Of a DNA stretch of 61,309 bases, positions 47,957 through 57,122 are shown one piece after another; position 1 is the first letter of the stretch; each line of letters begins with the position of its first letter. A program made the position numbers and the translations under genes. Source of the stretch: Bacteroidota bacterium (GTDB lineage: Bacteria > Bacteroidota > Ignavibacteria > UBA10030 > UBA8401); the NCBI GenBank assembly GCA_030679145.1, contig JAUXTU010000066.1:1-61309 (forward strand), read 5' to 3'. The notes under the pieces are model-generated. The model worked only from the letters and a program-made list of their open reading frames with translations, searched no databases and was not told the origin of the DNA.

Positions 47957-48240
47957 AAGGATTTTTTGGTGAATGATGTTCTACAAAAAACGAGATCGCC
48001 ACGTCGCTTCCGCCAAACAGATGGCGGACAAGTCGCTCCTCGATGACATTGATTAACTCATGTTACGCAATGTCTTAGTTTTTATAAACAATGCTTCGGC
48101 GCGGCGCGGAAAAGACGTTCATCCTGAGCAAATCCTTCGCTTTTTGAAGGATGCGCCGAAGGATGATTTAAATATTTAAATCTGCGCCTTGCTTAGCATG
48201 AACATTTCCTCTGTTCTGCGTAACAACGTTGATTAAATAC
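47957..48240. other. Non-coding gap with two REP-like hairpins
   Basis: A 284-bp gap upstream of the kinase. A hairpin CCGCC..GGCGG (48010-48026) and a GAAGGATG-rich palindromic repeat (about 48118-48166) are visible. Nothing protein-coding is convincing. The kinase promoter must lie near 47957-48000. Confidence 0.45.
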
Positions 48241-49431
48241 TTACAGACAAATTTTTCCGAGAATCGTTCCATGGCTTGCTCCGGTAACATTCGGAATGTT
48301 TGAATTGTTGCCAGCAACTGTTTCGTTGGCAAGAATAGCAAAACATAACGCCTCTTTTGCGTCGGATGAAACACCAAGCGAATCACTTGTGATGATCTGT
48401 GTCGGCGAAAAATATCGTTGAAGCGTATCCATCAACACGCCGTTCTTTGAACCGCCGCCGCTGACAATGAGTTCATCCAGCATTTCACTTTGTAATCGTT
48501 TACGGAGAAATCGATTGAACTGATCATAGATGGTTATCGCTGTAAATTCAGTTGCTGTTGCAATAATATCTTCGCCGCGAATATTCTTTAATTGTTTTTT
48601 CAGAATCTTTTCTACGAATGCATCGCCGAACATTTCCCGTCCCGTCGATTTTGGAAGCGGCCGCACAAAATATGGATGATGCAATAACGTTTCCAACAAG
48701 CCGGAAAGAATCTTTCCGCGTGAGGCAATGTTCCCATGATGATCGAATGGCTTATTATACATTTTATTCATCAATGCATCAATTACCATGTTTCCGGGAC
48801 CGGTATCAAATGCCGACACATCGGTTACAGAGCAATTTTTTTTCAACAGTGTAATGTTTGCAATTCCGCCGATGTTCAACAACGCTCTATTTTTCTTGGT
48901 CGATCTGAAAGCAATGTAATCAAAATACGGAACAAGCGGTGCCCCTTGTCCGCCGAGAGCCATATCACCCGTGCGAAAATCCCCGACGGTGACGATTCCC
49001 GTTAATTTTGCAATAGTGGATGGATCGCCGATCTGTAATGTTGAATGGACTTTCTTGCCAAACAATGTGCGATATTCAGGCAGATGATGAATCGTTTGTC
49101 CGTGTGAGCCGATAAGATCGATCCCTGTGAGTGGAACCTTTGCTTTTTTAGCGAGCGCTTTCACGGCGTCAACAAAAAAATGTGCAGAGAGAATATTCAA
49201 TGTTGAAAGTGTATCAACGCTTCCTGAACCGGGGAGAGAATTCTGAACAACAAATTTTTTATATCCGTTCGGATATTGGTGAGTATAAAATGCGATCTGT
49301 TTGAAGCGAATTGATGTTCCGCTTCCGCTAATTTCAACCAGCACAGCATCAATGGAATCCACCGATGTGCCGGACATCAGCCCGACAACCAGCTTCTTCT
49401 TTTTTGCTTGAAGGAAAGAGAGTTTGCTCAT
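48241..49431 (-). CDS. anmK: Anhydro-N-acetylmuramic acid kinase
   Basis: 396 residues. Family hallmarks: VGLMSGTSVDSIDAVLVEI (ATP-binding start), LIGSHGQTIHHLPE, TVGDFRTGDMALGGQGAPLVPYFD, RALLNIGGIANITLL, DTGPGNMVIDALM and VSGGGSKNGVLMDTL. It phosphorylates 1,6-anhydroMurNAc recovered from peptidoglycan turnover while opening the anhydro ring. It is divergent from the GH13 gene with a gap of only 47 bp. Confidence 0.96.
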   Translation of the reverse strand: MSKLSFLQAKKKKLVVGLMSGTSVDSIDAVLVEISGSGTSIRFKQIAFYTHQYPNGYKKFVVQNSLPGSGSVDTLSTLNILSAHFFVDAVKALAKKAKVPLTGIDLIGSHGQTIHHLPEYRTLFGKKVHSTLQIGDPSTIAKLTGIVTVGDFRTGDMALGGQGAPLVPYFDYIAFRSTKKNRALLNIGGIANITLLKKNCSVTDVSAFDTGPGNMVIDALMNKMYNKPFDHHGNIASRGKILSGLLETLLHHPYFVRPLPKSTGREMFGDAFVEKILKKQLKNIRGEDIIATATEFTAITIYDQFNRFLRKRLQSEMLDELIVSGGGSKNGVLMDTLQRYFSPTQIITSDSLGVSSDAKEALCFAILANETVAGNNSNIPNVTGASHGTILGKICL

Positions 49432-49478
49432 TGCTCTAAAAATTCTATATTATCAACACCTGTAAATTAGAAAGTTAA

Positions 49479-51374
49479 ATGATTAAAAACGATAGAAATT
49501 ATTTTTCCATCGATTCGAAGAGGTTAATCGTGATCTGCAAACGAACTATTCTGCTGTTATTTTTCACGGTTGTTCAATATTTGTCCGCACAACAGCTGCG
49601 GGTTACCACCGTAGAACCTCCAAACTGGTGGACAGGAATGAAATTGAACACCATTCAATTAATGGTGTATGGTGAGAATTTAAAAAATCTAAAAGCAACA
49701 TCGTCATCATCCGACATCAAAATAGTTCGCATCCATCAACCGGAGAATACATCGTATGCGTTTATTGATGTTGAAATTTCTCCATCCGCAAAACCTGCTG
49801 ATTATAAAATAACTCTTGCATCAAAACAAGGAACAACTTCGCTCAAATTTCCTGTTATCAAACGGAAAAAATCTCAAGACGAGCATCAAGGATTTAATTC
49901 TTCGGATGTTATTTATCTTATCACGCCGGATAGATTCGCAAACGGAGATACAACAAACGACAGAGTCGCGGGAATGCCCGACGCAGTCAATCGTTCGGAA
50001 CGCAGCGGAAGACACGGAGGAGATATTCAAGGAATAATCGATCATCTTGATTATCTTCGCGATCTTGGAATTACCACGATTTGGATCAATCCGTTGGTAG
50101 AAAACAATATGGATAGGGTAACATATCATGGTTATGCAGCAACGGATCTGTATGCAATAGACAGGCGTTTTGGTTCGAATGAATTGTACGCTCAACTTGT
50201 AAGCGAATCACACAAGCGCGGATTGAAAGTGATCATAGATCATGTGAACAACCATATCGGTACCAATCATCGGTGGATACAAAATCTTCCCACGGTAGAT
50301 TGGTTGAACGGAACAACAGTAAACCATCAAAGATCATTTCATTCAAAACCGGAACTGGATGATATTCACAGCGACTCGTTGACAAAACAGAAAGCAACAA
50401 ATGGATGGTTCAGCAATCACATGGCAGATTTGAATCAGAAAAATCCTTTTGTTGCCAACTATCTTACACAAAATATGATCTGGTGGATCGAGTTCAGCGG
50501 TATAGACGGTATCCGCGAAGATACATATCCATATATCGATCCGCAGTTCCGCGAAACATGGTGTAAAACTATTATGAATGAATATCCACGGTTCAATATT
50601 GTCGGCGAAGTATGGGTTCAGGACCCGGCATTTATCGCACCGTATCAACGAGGAAGTTATATTCCGCGAACAATTAAACCTGAGCTTCCGGCAGTTACCG
50701 ATTTCGGATTATATGATGCGTTTCTAAAAACGTTTGTAGATTCAACAGGGAGTATTTGGAATGTATTCAATACTCTTGCAAAAGATTTCCTTTATCCGGA
50801 GCCGAACAATCTTGTAACATTTCTCGATAATCATGATATCACGCGGGTAATGTATAGTTTGAAAGGGGACAGCAAGAAATTAAAACTTGCATTGACAACA
50901 CTATTAACAACGCGGGGAATACCTCAGTTATTATATGCCACCGAGATTGGGATGAAAGGAGGAAAAGATGACGGTACTCTCCGCTCAGATTTTCCCGGCG
51001 GATTTCCGAACGATCAGCGCAATGCATTTACAGAAAGCGGAAGAACAGCGGAAGAAAATGATATTTTTAATTTTACCAGGCAGCTTTTAAAGATCCGTTC
51101 CACATATAAAAGTCTTCAAACTGGAACATTCATTCACTTTAAACCGGTGAATGAAGTATATGCCTATTTCAGAACAGCACAATCCGAACGTGTTATGGTG
51201 ATAATTAATCATAACGCCGAAAAACAAACGATCGATCTTTCGCCGTTTACTCATCAATTACAAGGAAGTATGTTATTGCGTAACGCAATGACGGGAAATG
51301 AAATAATTCTCTCCGGTAACAACAATGTTGAATTAGACGGAATGACCGGCGGAATTTTTGAAATCGTCCGGTAA
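49479..51374 (+). CDS. Secreted GH13 alpha-amylase-family enzyme (cyclomaltodextrinase/neopullulanase-like)
   Basis: 631 residues. A signal-like region (TILLLFFTVVQYLSAQ) precedes an N-terminal beta domain (about 41-130). The barrel has VIYLITPDRFANGD, region I VIIDHVNNH, region II GIREDTYPY (nucleophile Asp348), region III IVGEVWV (Glu377) and region IV FLDNHD (Asp453). A C-terminal beta domain follows. The family hydrolyses cyclodextrins, pullulan or starch oligomers. ATG 49479 leaves a long n-region; GTG 49529 is an alternative start. It probably feeds maltodextrin use. Confidence 0.93.
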   Translation: MIKNDRNYFSIDSKRLIVICKRTILLLFFTVVQYLSAQQLRVTTVEPPNWWTGMKLNTIQLMVYGENLKNLKATSSSSDIKIVRIHQPENTSYAFIDVEISPSAKPADYKITLASKQGTTSLKFPVIKRKKSQDEHQGFNSSDVIYLITPDRFANGDTTNDRVAGMPDAVNRSERSGRHGGDIQGIIDHLDYLRDLGITTIWINPLVENNMDRVTYHGYAATDLYAIDRRFGSNELYAQLVSESHKRGLKVIIDHVNNHIGTNHRWIQNLPTVDWLNGTTVNHQRSFHSKPELDDIHSDSLTKQKATNGWFSNHMADLNQKNPFVANYLTQNMIWWIEFSGIDGIREDTYPYIDPQFRETWCKTIMNEYPRFNIVGEVWVQDPAFIAPYQRGSYIPRTIKPELPAVTDFGLYDAFLKTFVDSTGSIWNVFNTLAKDFLYPEPNNLVTFLDNHDITRVMYSLKGDSKKLKLALTTLLTTRGIPQLLYATEIGMKGGKDDGTLRSDFPGGFPNDQRNAFTESGRTAEENDIFNFTRQLLKIRSTYKSLQTGTFIHFKPVNEVYAYFRTAQSERVMVIINHNAEKQTIDLSPFTHQLQGSMLLRNAMTGNEIILSGNNNVELDGMTGGIFEIVR

Positions 51375-51426
51375 TAAAACAACGAACAACATCAGAACGA
51401 AAACCATTTCTGAACAGAATGTAACG

Positions 51427-52293
51427 ATGAAGAATACCGATGCAGCAGTACTTCTTGGCGCACACATGTCCATTGCGGGAGGCGTTCACAACGCCGTTGA
51501 CCGCGCAACATCCATCGGATGCACTGCGCTGCAAGTGTTTACCAAGAACAACAATCAATGGAATGGAAAACCATTCACCGAAATTGATATTGTTCAGTAT
51601 AAACAGAAAATCTCCGCTGCGGGAATTGCGCCGGTCGTTTCTCACGATTCATATTTGATTAATCTCTGCGCTACGAATCCCGACATTCTTAAAAAGTCGC
51701 ACGCTGCATTCATTGATGAACTGGAGCGATGCGAACAATTGGGGATTCAATTATTGAATTTCCATCCCGGCTCGCATCTTGGAGTAGGAGATGATGAAGG
51801 GATAAAAGGGATCTGTGAAAGTCTGAATATTGCTCACAATGCAACAAAAAATTTCAAAATAAAAAGTGTGCTGGAAGCAACAGCGGGACAGGGAACAAAT
51901 GTTGGCTACAAGTTTGAACATCTCCGCGCAATCATCGACGGAGTTGAGCATCCTGAACGAATGGCAGTCTGCATCGATACGTGCCACATCTTTGCCGCAG
52001 GTTATGATATTGCAACCGAAAAAGGATATGAAGAAACATTCAAACAGTTCGATGAGATCGTCGGATTGGACAGGCTTGTTGCATTTCACATCAATGATTC
52101 AAAAAAAGGACTCGGTTCGCATGTTGATCGACACGAACACATTGGCAAAGGAACGATTGGACTAACTGGATTTCGTTTGCTTATAAATGATGAACGCTTT
52201 GCGCACATTCCAAAAATTTTGGAAACACCAAAAAGCGACGATCTGCATGAAGATGTAGAAAATATGAATGTGTTGAAGAGCCTGACACATTAA
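51427..52293 (+). CDS. nfo: Endonuclease IV (AP endonuclease)
   Basis: 288 residues from ATG 51427; the longer frame overlaps the previous gene. Metal-binding residues of the TIM barrel are in LGAHMSIAGG, NFHPGSHLG, VLEATAGQGTNVG, CIDTCHIFAAGYD, FHINDSKKGLGSHVDRHEHIGKG and ETPK. It cuts 5' to abasic sites in base excision repair using zinc ions. It converges on the GNAT gene with a 4-bp overlap. Confidence 0.96.
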   Translation: MKNTDAAVLLGAHMSIAGGVHNAVDRATSIGCTALQVFTKNNNQWNGKPFTEIDIVQYKQKISAAGIAPVVSHDSYLINLCATNPDILKKSHAAFIDELERCEQLGIQLLNFHPGSHLGVGDDEGIKGICESLNIAHNATKNFKIKSVLEATAGQGTNVGYKFEHLRAIIDGVEHPERMAVCIDTCHIFAAGYDIATEKGYEETFKQFDEIVGLDRLVAFHINDSKKGLGSHVDRHEHIGKGTIGLTGFRLLINDERFAHIPKILETPKSDDLHEDVENMNVLKSLTH

Positions 52294-52775
52294 GATAAAT
52301 CTTTCAGCATCCATACATTGCATGCAAAATGTCCGGAGTTTCCCAATGCGTTTGGAAGATATGTGAATCCCGATCGGATGTACATGCTCACCGCTTTATT
52401 CAACTCAGGAAATGATTCAAGATATAATTGTTTATAACCGAATTCTTTCGCAGACTCAATGCTTTTCTGCATCAACGCATTACCGATCCCTTTTCCTCTG
52501 CTGTCGGATGAAACGTAGAATTTCACCAGTTCAGCGCATCCATCCGGAAGTCCTTTTGTCGGAAAAATTCCGCAGCCGCCGAGAATGATTCCGTTCTCTT
52601 CTGCCATCCAATAGACGCTCCCTTCTTGACGAAATAATGTAAAGAGATCGTCAGTTGTCGGATCGGTGTAGACGGTTCCCGGTTTATCGATCTTGAATTC
52701 ACGGAATACTGTTCGGATCAATTCAGCAATTTCCTGATTATCGTTCTGCGTAATTGGTCGTAGTATAAGACTCAT
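52290..52775 (-). CDS. GNAT family N-acetyltransferase
   Basis: 161 residues. Core motifs: VYWMAEENGIILGGCGIFPTKGLPDGCAELVKFYVSSDSRGKGIGNALMQKSIE, with the acetyl-CoA loop SRGKGIG, and YLESFPELNKAVSMYIRSGF. This type is common in Bacteroidota; the acceptor is unknown. Its stop overlaps the nfo stop region on the opposite strand. Confidence 0.93.
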   Translation of the reverse strand: MSLILRPITQNDNQEIAELIRTVFREFKIDKPGTVYTDPTTDDLFTLFRQEGSVYWMAEENGIILGGCGIFPTKGLPDGCAELVKFYVSSDSRGKGIGNALMQKSIESAKEFGYKQLYLESFPELNKAVSMYIRSGFTYLPNALGNSGHFACNVWMLKDLS

Positions 52776-52826
52776 GATAGATTATTCTACCAAATCATTC
52801 TGCAAAAGACAAGCGGATGATGGGAT

Positions 52827-52967
52827 GATGTCTGACGTTGTTTTTCACCTGTCCGCCATGTTTTTTGGCGGAACGTCTGACATCTAGCGTTGGCTCCCGC
52901 AAAACATCAGACATTGAAAATTATGTCAGATGTTGTCCATCGTCTGACATATAGCATTGGGCAGAGC
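52827..52967. repeat. Composite intergenic repeat, copy 1
   Basis: It contains GATGTCTGAC, a GTCCGCC..GGCGGAAC hairpin (about 52851-52874), GTCTGACATCTAGCG, AAAACATCAGACATTGAAAA, TATGTCAGATGTTG and CGTCTGACATATAGCATTGG, ending in GCAGAGC. The same blocks in the same order occur at 57353-57660, and part of them at 58712-58902. It lies directly behind the minus-strand gene ending at 52979 and lacks the CATTCCCAATC hairpin. Confidence 0.85.
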
Positions 52968-52978
52968 AAAATATAAAA

Positions 52979-53371
52979 TTACTGAATCACCGGAGTGATC
53001 TGTGCCTGCACACACTTCCACGCGCCGTTCTCTTTAAGGTATGTGTCTGTGTAGATCGTGTGTCCGGTGCTAACGACGCCATTGACTTTTTTACCATGCG
53101 TTGTTTTCGATCTGACTAACGCAATGTTTCCAAAGAGACGAATATGTTCGTCGCTGGCGGTGAACGACGTTAGCACCTCCGGATTATATCCATGCCGCCA
53201 TTCCTCGATATATCGTTTCCGATCAACGATCTCACCCGAATTTTCGATGCAGACAAAATCGTGATGGATGATCTTGTCATGCGCATCGGCGTCGTTGGTA
53301 ACAAAATTTCGGATGAATTGTTTATTCAAGGCACTTAACATCTCTCTGTCTTTTTGTTCTTCGGCGGTCAC
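52979..53371 (-). CDS. SnoaL/NTF2-like small protein (DUF4440 type)
   Basis: 130 residues from GTG 53371, with AAAGGA 8 nt upstream. The cone fold is suggested by LNKQFIRNFVTNDADAHDKIIHHDFVCIENSGEIVDRKRYIEEW and GNIALVRSKTTHGKKVNG..GHTIYTDTYLKENGAWKCVQAQITPV. Members act as ligand-binding or small hydrolase/cyclase proteins. Gene-specific function is unknown. Confidence 0.85.
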   Translation of the reverse strand: MTAEEQKDREMLSALNKQFIRNFVTNDADAHDKIIHHDFVCIENSGEIVDRKRYIEEWRHGYNPEVLTSFTASDEHIRLFGNIALVRSKTTHGKKVNGVVSTGHTIYTDTYLKENGAWKCVQAQITPVIQ

Positions 53372-53485
53372 GACGGTATTCCTTTCGATGGTGATTTTTA
53401 ACTGCAGAACAAAATACTCAATAGCGGTTTGTGTGTCAATGAATCAGAATATTCGCGCTAACAAATAGTTTTACTATTGTAACGG

Positions 53486-54715
53486 CTATCGTAGTGAGTC
53501 AATCTTCCGTTGAATGATCTTCTTGTCGTTCTCAGTTTTTGCCAAGGATAGCGCTTTGGTAAAATGCTCCATCGCTTTTTTGTTGTCAATTCCGCCGTAC
53601 AATTCCCCGAGAAGTGTATAATAGAAATGATTCCCAGTCAGATTCAGTTTTTCTGCTTCAACGATTGCTTTCTGTTTTCCATGGACTTTCGAAAATGCAT
53701 ACGTTCTGTTGAGCGCAGCAATAGGGGAATATTCCAACTGCAGTAAATGATTATAGAGCTGCAACACCGTTTCCCATTTTTCCACCGTGTCCGATTGTTG
53801 TGTGCCCCAGTATGCAATGGAGGCTTGCAGATGGTACGATGAAAGTCTGTTTCCGGTCGATGCGTTGTGCAAAAAATATCCTCCTTTGCTGATCAATTCT
53901 GCATTCCACAAGATTGTATCCTGATCGTGATATAAAATGATCTCGCCATTCTGATCGATCCGCGCATCGAACCGCGATGCATGAAAACACATCAGCGCAA
54001 GCAGTGCATTTGTTTGTGGTGTGTCGGTCTGTTTGTGTTCAACAAGCATTGTGCAGAGGCGCATTGCTTCAAAGCAAAGATCTTTTCGAAGCGTTGCATT
54101 TGAACTTGTAGAATAATATCCTTCACTGAACAACAGATAGATTGTTTTTAAAACGCTCTCTAATCGTTGATCGATTTCTGAAGGAGAAGGAAATTCGATT
54201 GCGATCTTTTCTTCACGGAGTTTTTCTTTGGCTCGTGCGAGACGTTTATTGATCGTCTCCTTGTTTGTGAGGAATGCATCGGCAATTTCTTCAATGCCGA
54301 ATCCGCACAGAATGCGGAGAGATAATCCAATTTGCGCTTCGGGAGAAAGGGAAGGATGGGAGAGCGCAAACATCATTTGCAGCTGACTGTCGTTGATGTT
54401 GTCCGGAGAGAGATCGATGTATATTTCGTGAACGCCGGAAGAATCGTTGAGCAATTCGGGGGCAATGGTATTTTTAAAAAGCAGATCGCGCTGCAGATGA
54501 TTCTTTGCTTTGTTCTTTGCCACCGTGTAGAGCCACGCAACAGGATTATCCGGAACTCCTTTGTATCCCCACGTCTGCGCCGCGGTCAGGAATGTATCGC
54601 TCGCAAGATCTTCGGCAGTTTCAATGTGATCAAATCCGAAATGACGGCAGAGGACGGATACGATCTTTCTGTATTCTGTTCTAAAGAGATGCGGTAAAAG
54701 CTTGTCGTTTGCCAT
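53486..54715 (-). CDS. RNA polymerase sigma factor, ECF42-like with C-terminal DUF6596/TPR-like extension
   Basis: 409 residues, twice the size of an ordinary ECF factor. Sigma2 region: YRKIVSVLCRHFGFDHIETAEDLASDTFLTAAQTW..NPVAWLYTVAKNKAKNHLQR. Sigma4 HTH: ILCGFGIEEIADAFLTNKETINKRLARAKEKLR. The C-terminal ~220 residues are helical (YLLFSEGYYSTSS, RLCTMLVEHKQTDTPQTNALLALMCFHASR, AALNRTYAF), the extension typical of ECF42. Such factors are usually coupled to DGPF/YCII proteins rather than anti-sigma factors, and one lies at 56583 on the same strand. Confidence 0.9.
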   Translation of the reverse strand: MANDKLLPHLFRTEYRKIVSVLCRHFGFDHIETAEDLASDTFLTAAQTWGYKGVPDNPVAWLYTVAKNKAKNHLQRDLLFKNTIAPELLNDSSGVHEIYIDLSPDNINDSQLQMMFALSHPSLSPEAQIGLSLRILCGFGIEEIADAFLTNKETINKRLARAKEKLREEKIAIEFPSPSEIDQRLESVLKTIYLLFSEGYYSTSSNATLRKDLCFEAMRLCTMLVEHKQTDTPQTNALLALMCFHASRFDARIDQNGEIILYHDQDTILWNAELISKGGYFLHNASTGNRLSSYHLQASIAYWGTQQSDTVEKWETVLQLYNHLLQLEYSPIAALNRTYAFSKVHGKQKAIVEAEKLNLTGNHFYYTLLGELYGGIDNKKAMEHFTKALSLAKTENDKKIIQRKIDSLR

Positions 54716-54737
54716 ACGTGATTGAAGGTACGCAAAA

Positions 54738-55772
54738 TTATTTATGGTCGGTGTCGGATAGACGCCATAATTTTACCGTCCTGTCCGAACTTCCACTGGC
54801 GATCCATTTGCCGTCCGGTGAGAATGCAACATCATTCACATCATTTGTATGCTCAGAAAAAGTCTGCAGAAGTTTGCCAGTTGAAACATCCCAGAGCCAC
54901 ATTGATACTCCTTTATTGGTTTCAGAGTCACCAAAAAAATTTTGCAGGAATTCTCCAAAGGTTGTTTGATCCCTTCCTCCGGTGATCAATCGTTTGCCGT
55001 CGGGACTAAAATCTGCCGCCTGAACGTGACGGGAAACCTCAAACGTGTTCATCAATGACCAGTTTCCGGTGTTCCATAGTTTTATGGTTTTATCATCGCT
55101 CGTACTCGCCAATATTTTTCCGTTAGGACTGAATGCCAATGCAACAATTGCCTCGGAATGATCGCGCAAATCATGAGTCTGTTTTCCATCGACTACATTC
55201 CAGATCTTCACGGTGTTATCAAAACTCCCGCTGGCAATCGTCGTTCCATCCGGACTGAACTTCACATCCCACACATTCCGTGTGTGACCAGACATGGTTT
55301 TTATCAACCGACCGCTCTGAACATCCCATAATTTTATCGTTGCATCTTCACCGCAGCTCGCAATTTTTTTTCCATCGGGGGAAAAATCCAAAGACCAGAC
55401 CGTTCCGTTATGTCCTGTAAACTCCCGCACCAATACCGCTTCCGAAATTTTCGATAGCCGTACAATCCCGTCATACGCCGCAGTGGCTATGTATTTTCCA
55501 TCGGGGCTGACCGCGATATAGGTGATTCCGGCAGGCTGTTTCAGCGTACGTTCCAATGTTTCGGTCTCTGTATTCCATATCTTTACCGTACTATCGACAC
55601 TTCCGCTGAAAAGATATTTTCCATTCGGACTAAAACGCACTGACCACACATGCGACGTGTGCGAAGAGAATGTTCTTGTCAATCTGTAAAGATCACTCTC
55701 AACAATTTCTGATTCGGATCCCCCAAAAAATATGACGAAGGCAATAATAAAAAGACAAACATGAGCGGTCAC
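54738..55772 (-). CDS. Exported WD40-repeat beta-propeller protein
   Basis: 344 residues from GTG 55772, with GGAG upstream. A signal peptide (VCLFIIAFVIFFGGSES) is followed by seven WD40 repeats, easily seen as FSPNGKYLFSGSVDSTVKIWN, FSPDGKKIASCGEDATIKLWD, FSPDGTTIASGSFDNTVKIWN and FSPDGKWIASGSSDRTVKLWR. It is probably a protein-binding scaffold in the periplasm or on the cell surface. It is 22 bp from the sigma factor on the same strand; whether they share a transcript is not visible. Confidence 0.92.
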   Translation of the reverse strand: MTAHVCLFIIAFVIFFGGSESEIVESDLYRLTRTFSSHTSHVWSVRFSPNGKYLFSGSVDSTVKIWNTETETLERTLKQPAGITYIAVSPDGKYIATAAYDGIVRLSKISEAVLVREFTGHNGTVWSLDFSPDGKKIASCGEDATIKLWDVQSGRLIKTMSGHTRNVWDVKFSPDGTTIASGSFDNTVKIWNVVDGKQTHDLRDHSEAIVALAFSPNGKILASTSDDKTIKLWNTGNWSLMNTFEVSRHVQAADFSPDGKRLITGGRDQTTFGEFLQNFFGDSETNKGVSMWLWDVSTGKLLQTFSEHTNDVNDVAFSPDGKWIASGSSDRTVKLWRLSDTDHK

Positions 55773-55886
55773 AGCACACTCCAGAAATTAATGGTTGAAT
55801 TCCTACGGACATCAATATCAAACGCCGTTGTTCTATATTAGTTGCAACCACTTATTACAAACTTGAAGGGAGCTTTGGTACATAAA

Positions 55887-55915
55887 AACGCCTCTGTAAA
55901 ATTACAGAGGTGTGT
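55887..55915 (-). terminator. Terminator of the DUF1761 gene
   Basis: CGCCTCTGTAA pairs with TTACAGAGGTG around a 2-nt loop. On the minus strand it ends in GGCGTTTTTATG, about 70 bp behind the DUF1761 stop. Confidence 0.8.
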
Positions 55916-55982
55916 CTCATTATTTATGTATGCCGTCTCCTTTTCTTCGTGCCTTCGCATCTTTTTGATTTGGCGTGAGTTG

Positions 55983-56411
55983 TCAGCCATCCTGCACCGG
56001 TTTTTTATTGTGCCATATGCTTAGAACAACCGCCATGAACACCATTTTCATCAGCCAGTCTCCTGCATGAACTGCACCAAGCTGCCACGCCATATTATCC
56101 CACAGTATTGCCCCTGCCATCCCGACGGCATGAAATGCAAGCCACAACAGAAGGATCAGTTTGACGGCGCTTTTCCACTGAAGAAGATGAAGCCGGGTAA
56201 TTAACAGCGCCAGTACATACGAAACAATAAGTTCACGAAGCGGCGCGAACATCATTGTCCATTTCGGAAATGTTGAAACATCTGCGCTTCGATAGTTCAT
56301 CCAAATTGATCCGAAGAGCATCGGACTGTACCATAATCCGCTGAGTGCAAAAGCGATAAACCCTGTAACGATTACCGCCGTATAATTTATTGGTAGAGGT
56401 TTAGTATTCAT
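55983..56411 (-). CDS. DUF1761 membrane protein
   Basis: 142 residues with four transmembrane helices (YTAVIVTGFIAFALSGLWYSPMLFG, LIVSYVLALLITRLH, AVKLILLLWLAFHAVGMAGAILWD, WLMKMVFMAVVLSIWH). The YSPMLFG.W motif and length match DUF1761, function unknown. It lies between WD40 and the YCII gene on the same strand. Confidence 0.82.
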   Translation of the reverse strand: MNTKPLPINYTAVIVTGFIAFALSGLWYSPMLFGSIWMNYRSADVSTFPKWTMMFAPLRELIVSYVLALLITRLHLLQWKSAVKLILLLWLAFHAVGMAGAILWDNMAWQLGAVHAGDWLMKMVFMAVVLSIWHNKKPVQDG

Positions 56412-56427
56412 AATTTTTTTTCGTTTC

Positions 56428-56585
56428 TAGAAGCGGTCTCAAAATGAATTTTATTTGTCATTCCGACACTGAACGAAGTGAAGTGGAGGAATCTCGATTT
56501 TATTATTGAAGTTAAAAACAAGATTTCTCTCCCGCTAAAGCGGGATCGAAATGACAATGATTAGGTATTTTTGAAACCGCTTCTA
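56428..56585. mobile_element. TA-flanked MITE-like element (158 bp)
   Basis: The terminal inverted repeats TAGAAGCGGTCTCAAAA (from 56428) and TTTTGAAACCGCTTCTA (to 56585) match over ~17 bp with one mismatch, bounded by TA as in Tc1/mariner (IS630) insertions. A second nested inverted pair is TTGTCATTCCGA..CGAAATGACAA. There is no coding capacity, so it would be non-autonomous. Its right end supplies the TAG stop of the YCII gene. Confidence 0.7.
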
Positions 56586-56945
56586 ATGAATCCCGTCTCC
56601 CTTGGCAATTCTCCGCACTTCAACGCTGTTTCCTTCGCCCTGCAAAACGGGAGAGCCTTTTGCAAATTCCACCGCTTCATCAATGGATGATGCTTTCACT
56701 ACAATATATCCGCCGAGAGTCTCTTTGATCTCGCCGAACGGTCCGTTCGTGACGACTGGTTTGGAATTTTTTGTCCGCACAACGCGCGCATCGGCAAACG
56801 GCAGACCGTTCCCCGCAACGAATTTATTCTGCGCCGCGATCCCGCCGATCCAGTCCATTGTCTGTTTCATCCAGATCTGGATCTGTTCCGGCGATGCCAC
56901 CGCATTGCCGTCCTGGTGTCTGAATATCAACATGTATTCTTCCAT
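56583..56945 (-). CDS. YCII-related (DGPF-type) protein, probable ECF42 partner
   Basis: 120 residues. The YCII/DGPF domain is complete: MEEYMLIFRHQDGNAVASPEQ, VVTNGPFGEIKETLGGYIVVKASSIDEAVEFAKGSP and VEVRRIA. NGPF replaces the usual DGPF. These proteins sit in operons with ECF42 sigma factors and are thought to sense or process a small molecule. The stop TAG lies exactly in the right end of the MITE-like element, so insertion may have set or truncated the C-terminus. Confidence 0.9.
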   Translation of the reverse strand: MEEYMLIFRHQDGNAVASPEQIQIWMKQTMDWIGGIAAQNKFVAGNGLPFADARVVRTKNSKPVVTNGPFGEIKETLGGYIVVKASSIDEAVEFAKGSPVLQGEGNSVEVRRIAKGDGIH

Positions 56946-57040
56946 AGCTGTACCCTTTTTGTTAATGATATTGAATGATTGAATTACATGCTAATAACAA
57001 ATGAGATCGGAGGAATGGGACAAGGTAAGAAATTTTCTCT

Positions 57041-57119
57041 CGCTCCCAAACTCTGTTTGGGAGCGAACGTCAAGCAGAGCTTGTAAAAACAAACGTTCCC
57101 AATCGGGAGATTGGGAACG
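57041..57119 (-). terminator. Pair of terminator-like hairpins, one of the CATTCCCAATC family
   Basis: CGTTCCCAATC (57094) pairs with GATTGGGAACG (to 57119) with loop GGGA; on the minus strand TTTGTTTTTAC follows. A second, CGCTCCCAAAC/GTTTGGGAGCG (57041-57065), lies further on. Together they sit just behind the small gene ending at 57123. The same hairpin type ends the genes at 57684 and 58913. Confidence 0.75.
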
Positions 57120-57122
57120 AGA

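Noticed and set aside
52290-54715. CRISPR-like array or tRNA cluster in the repeat region
   Set aside because: The repeats are composite blocks without regular spacers, there is no cas gene, and no cloverleaf with a GGTTCRA loop was found.
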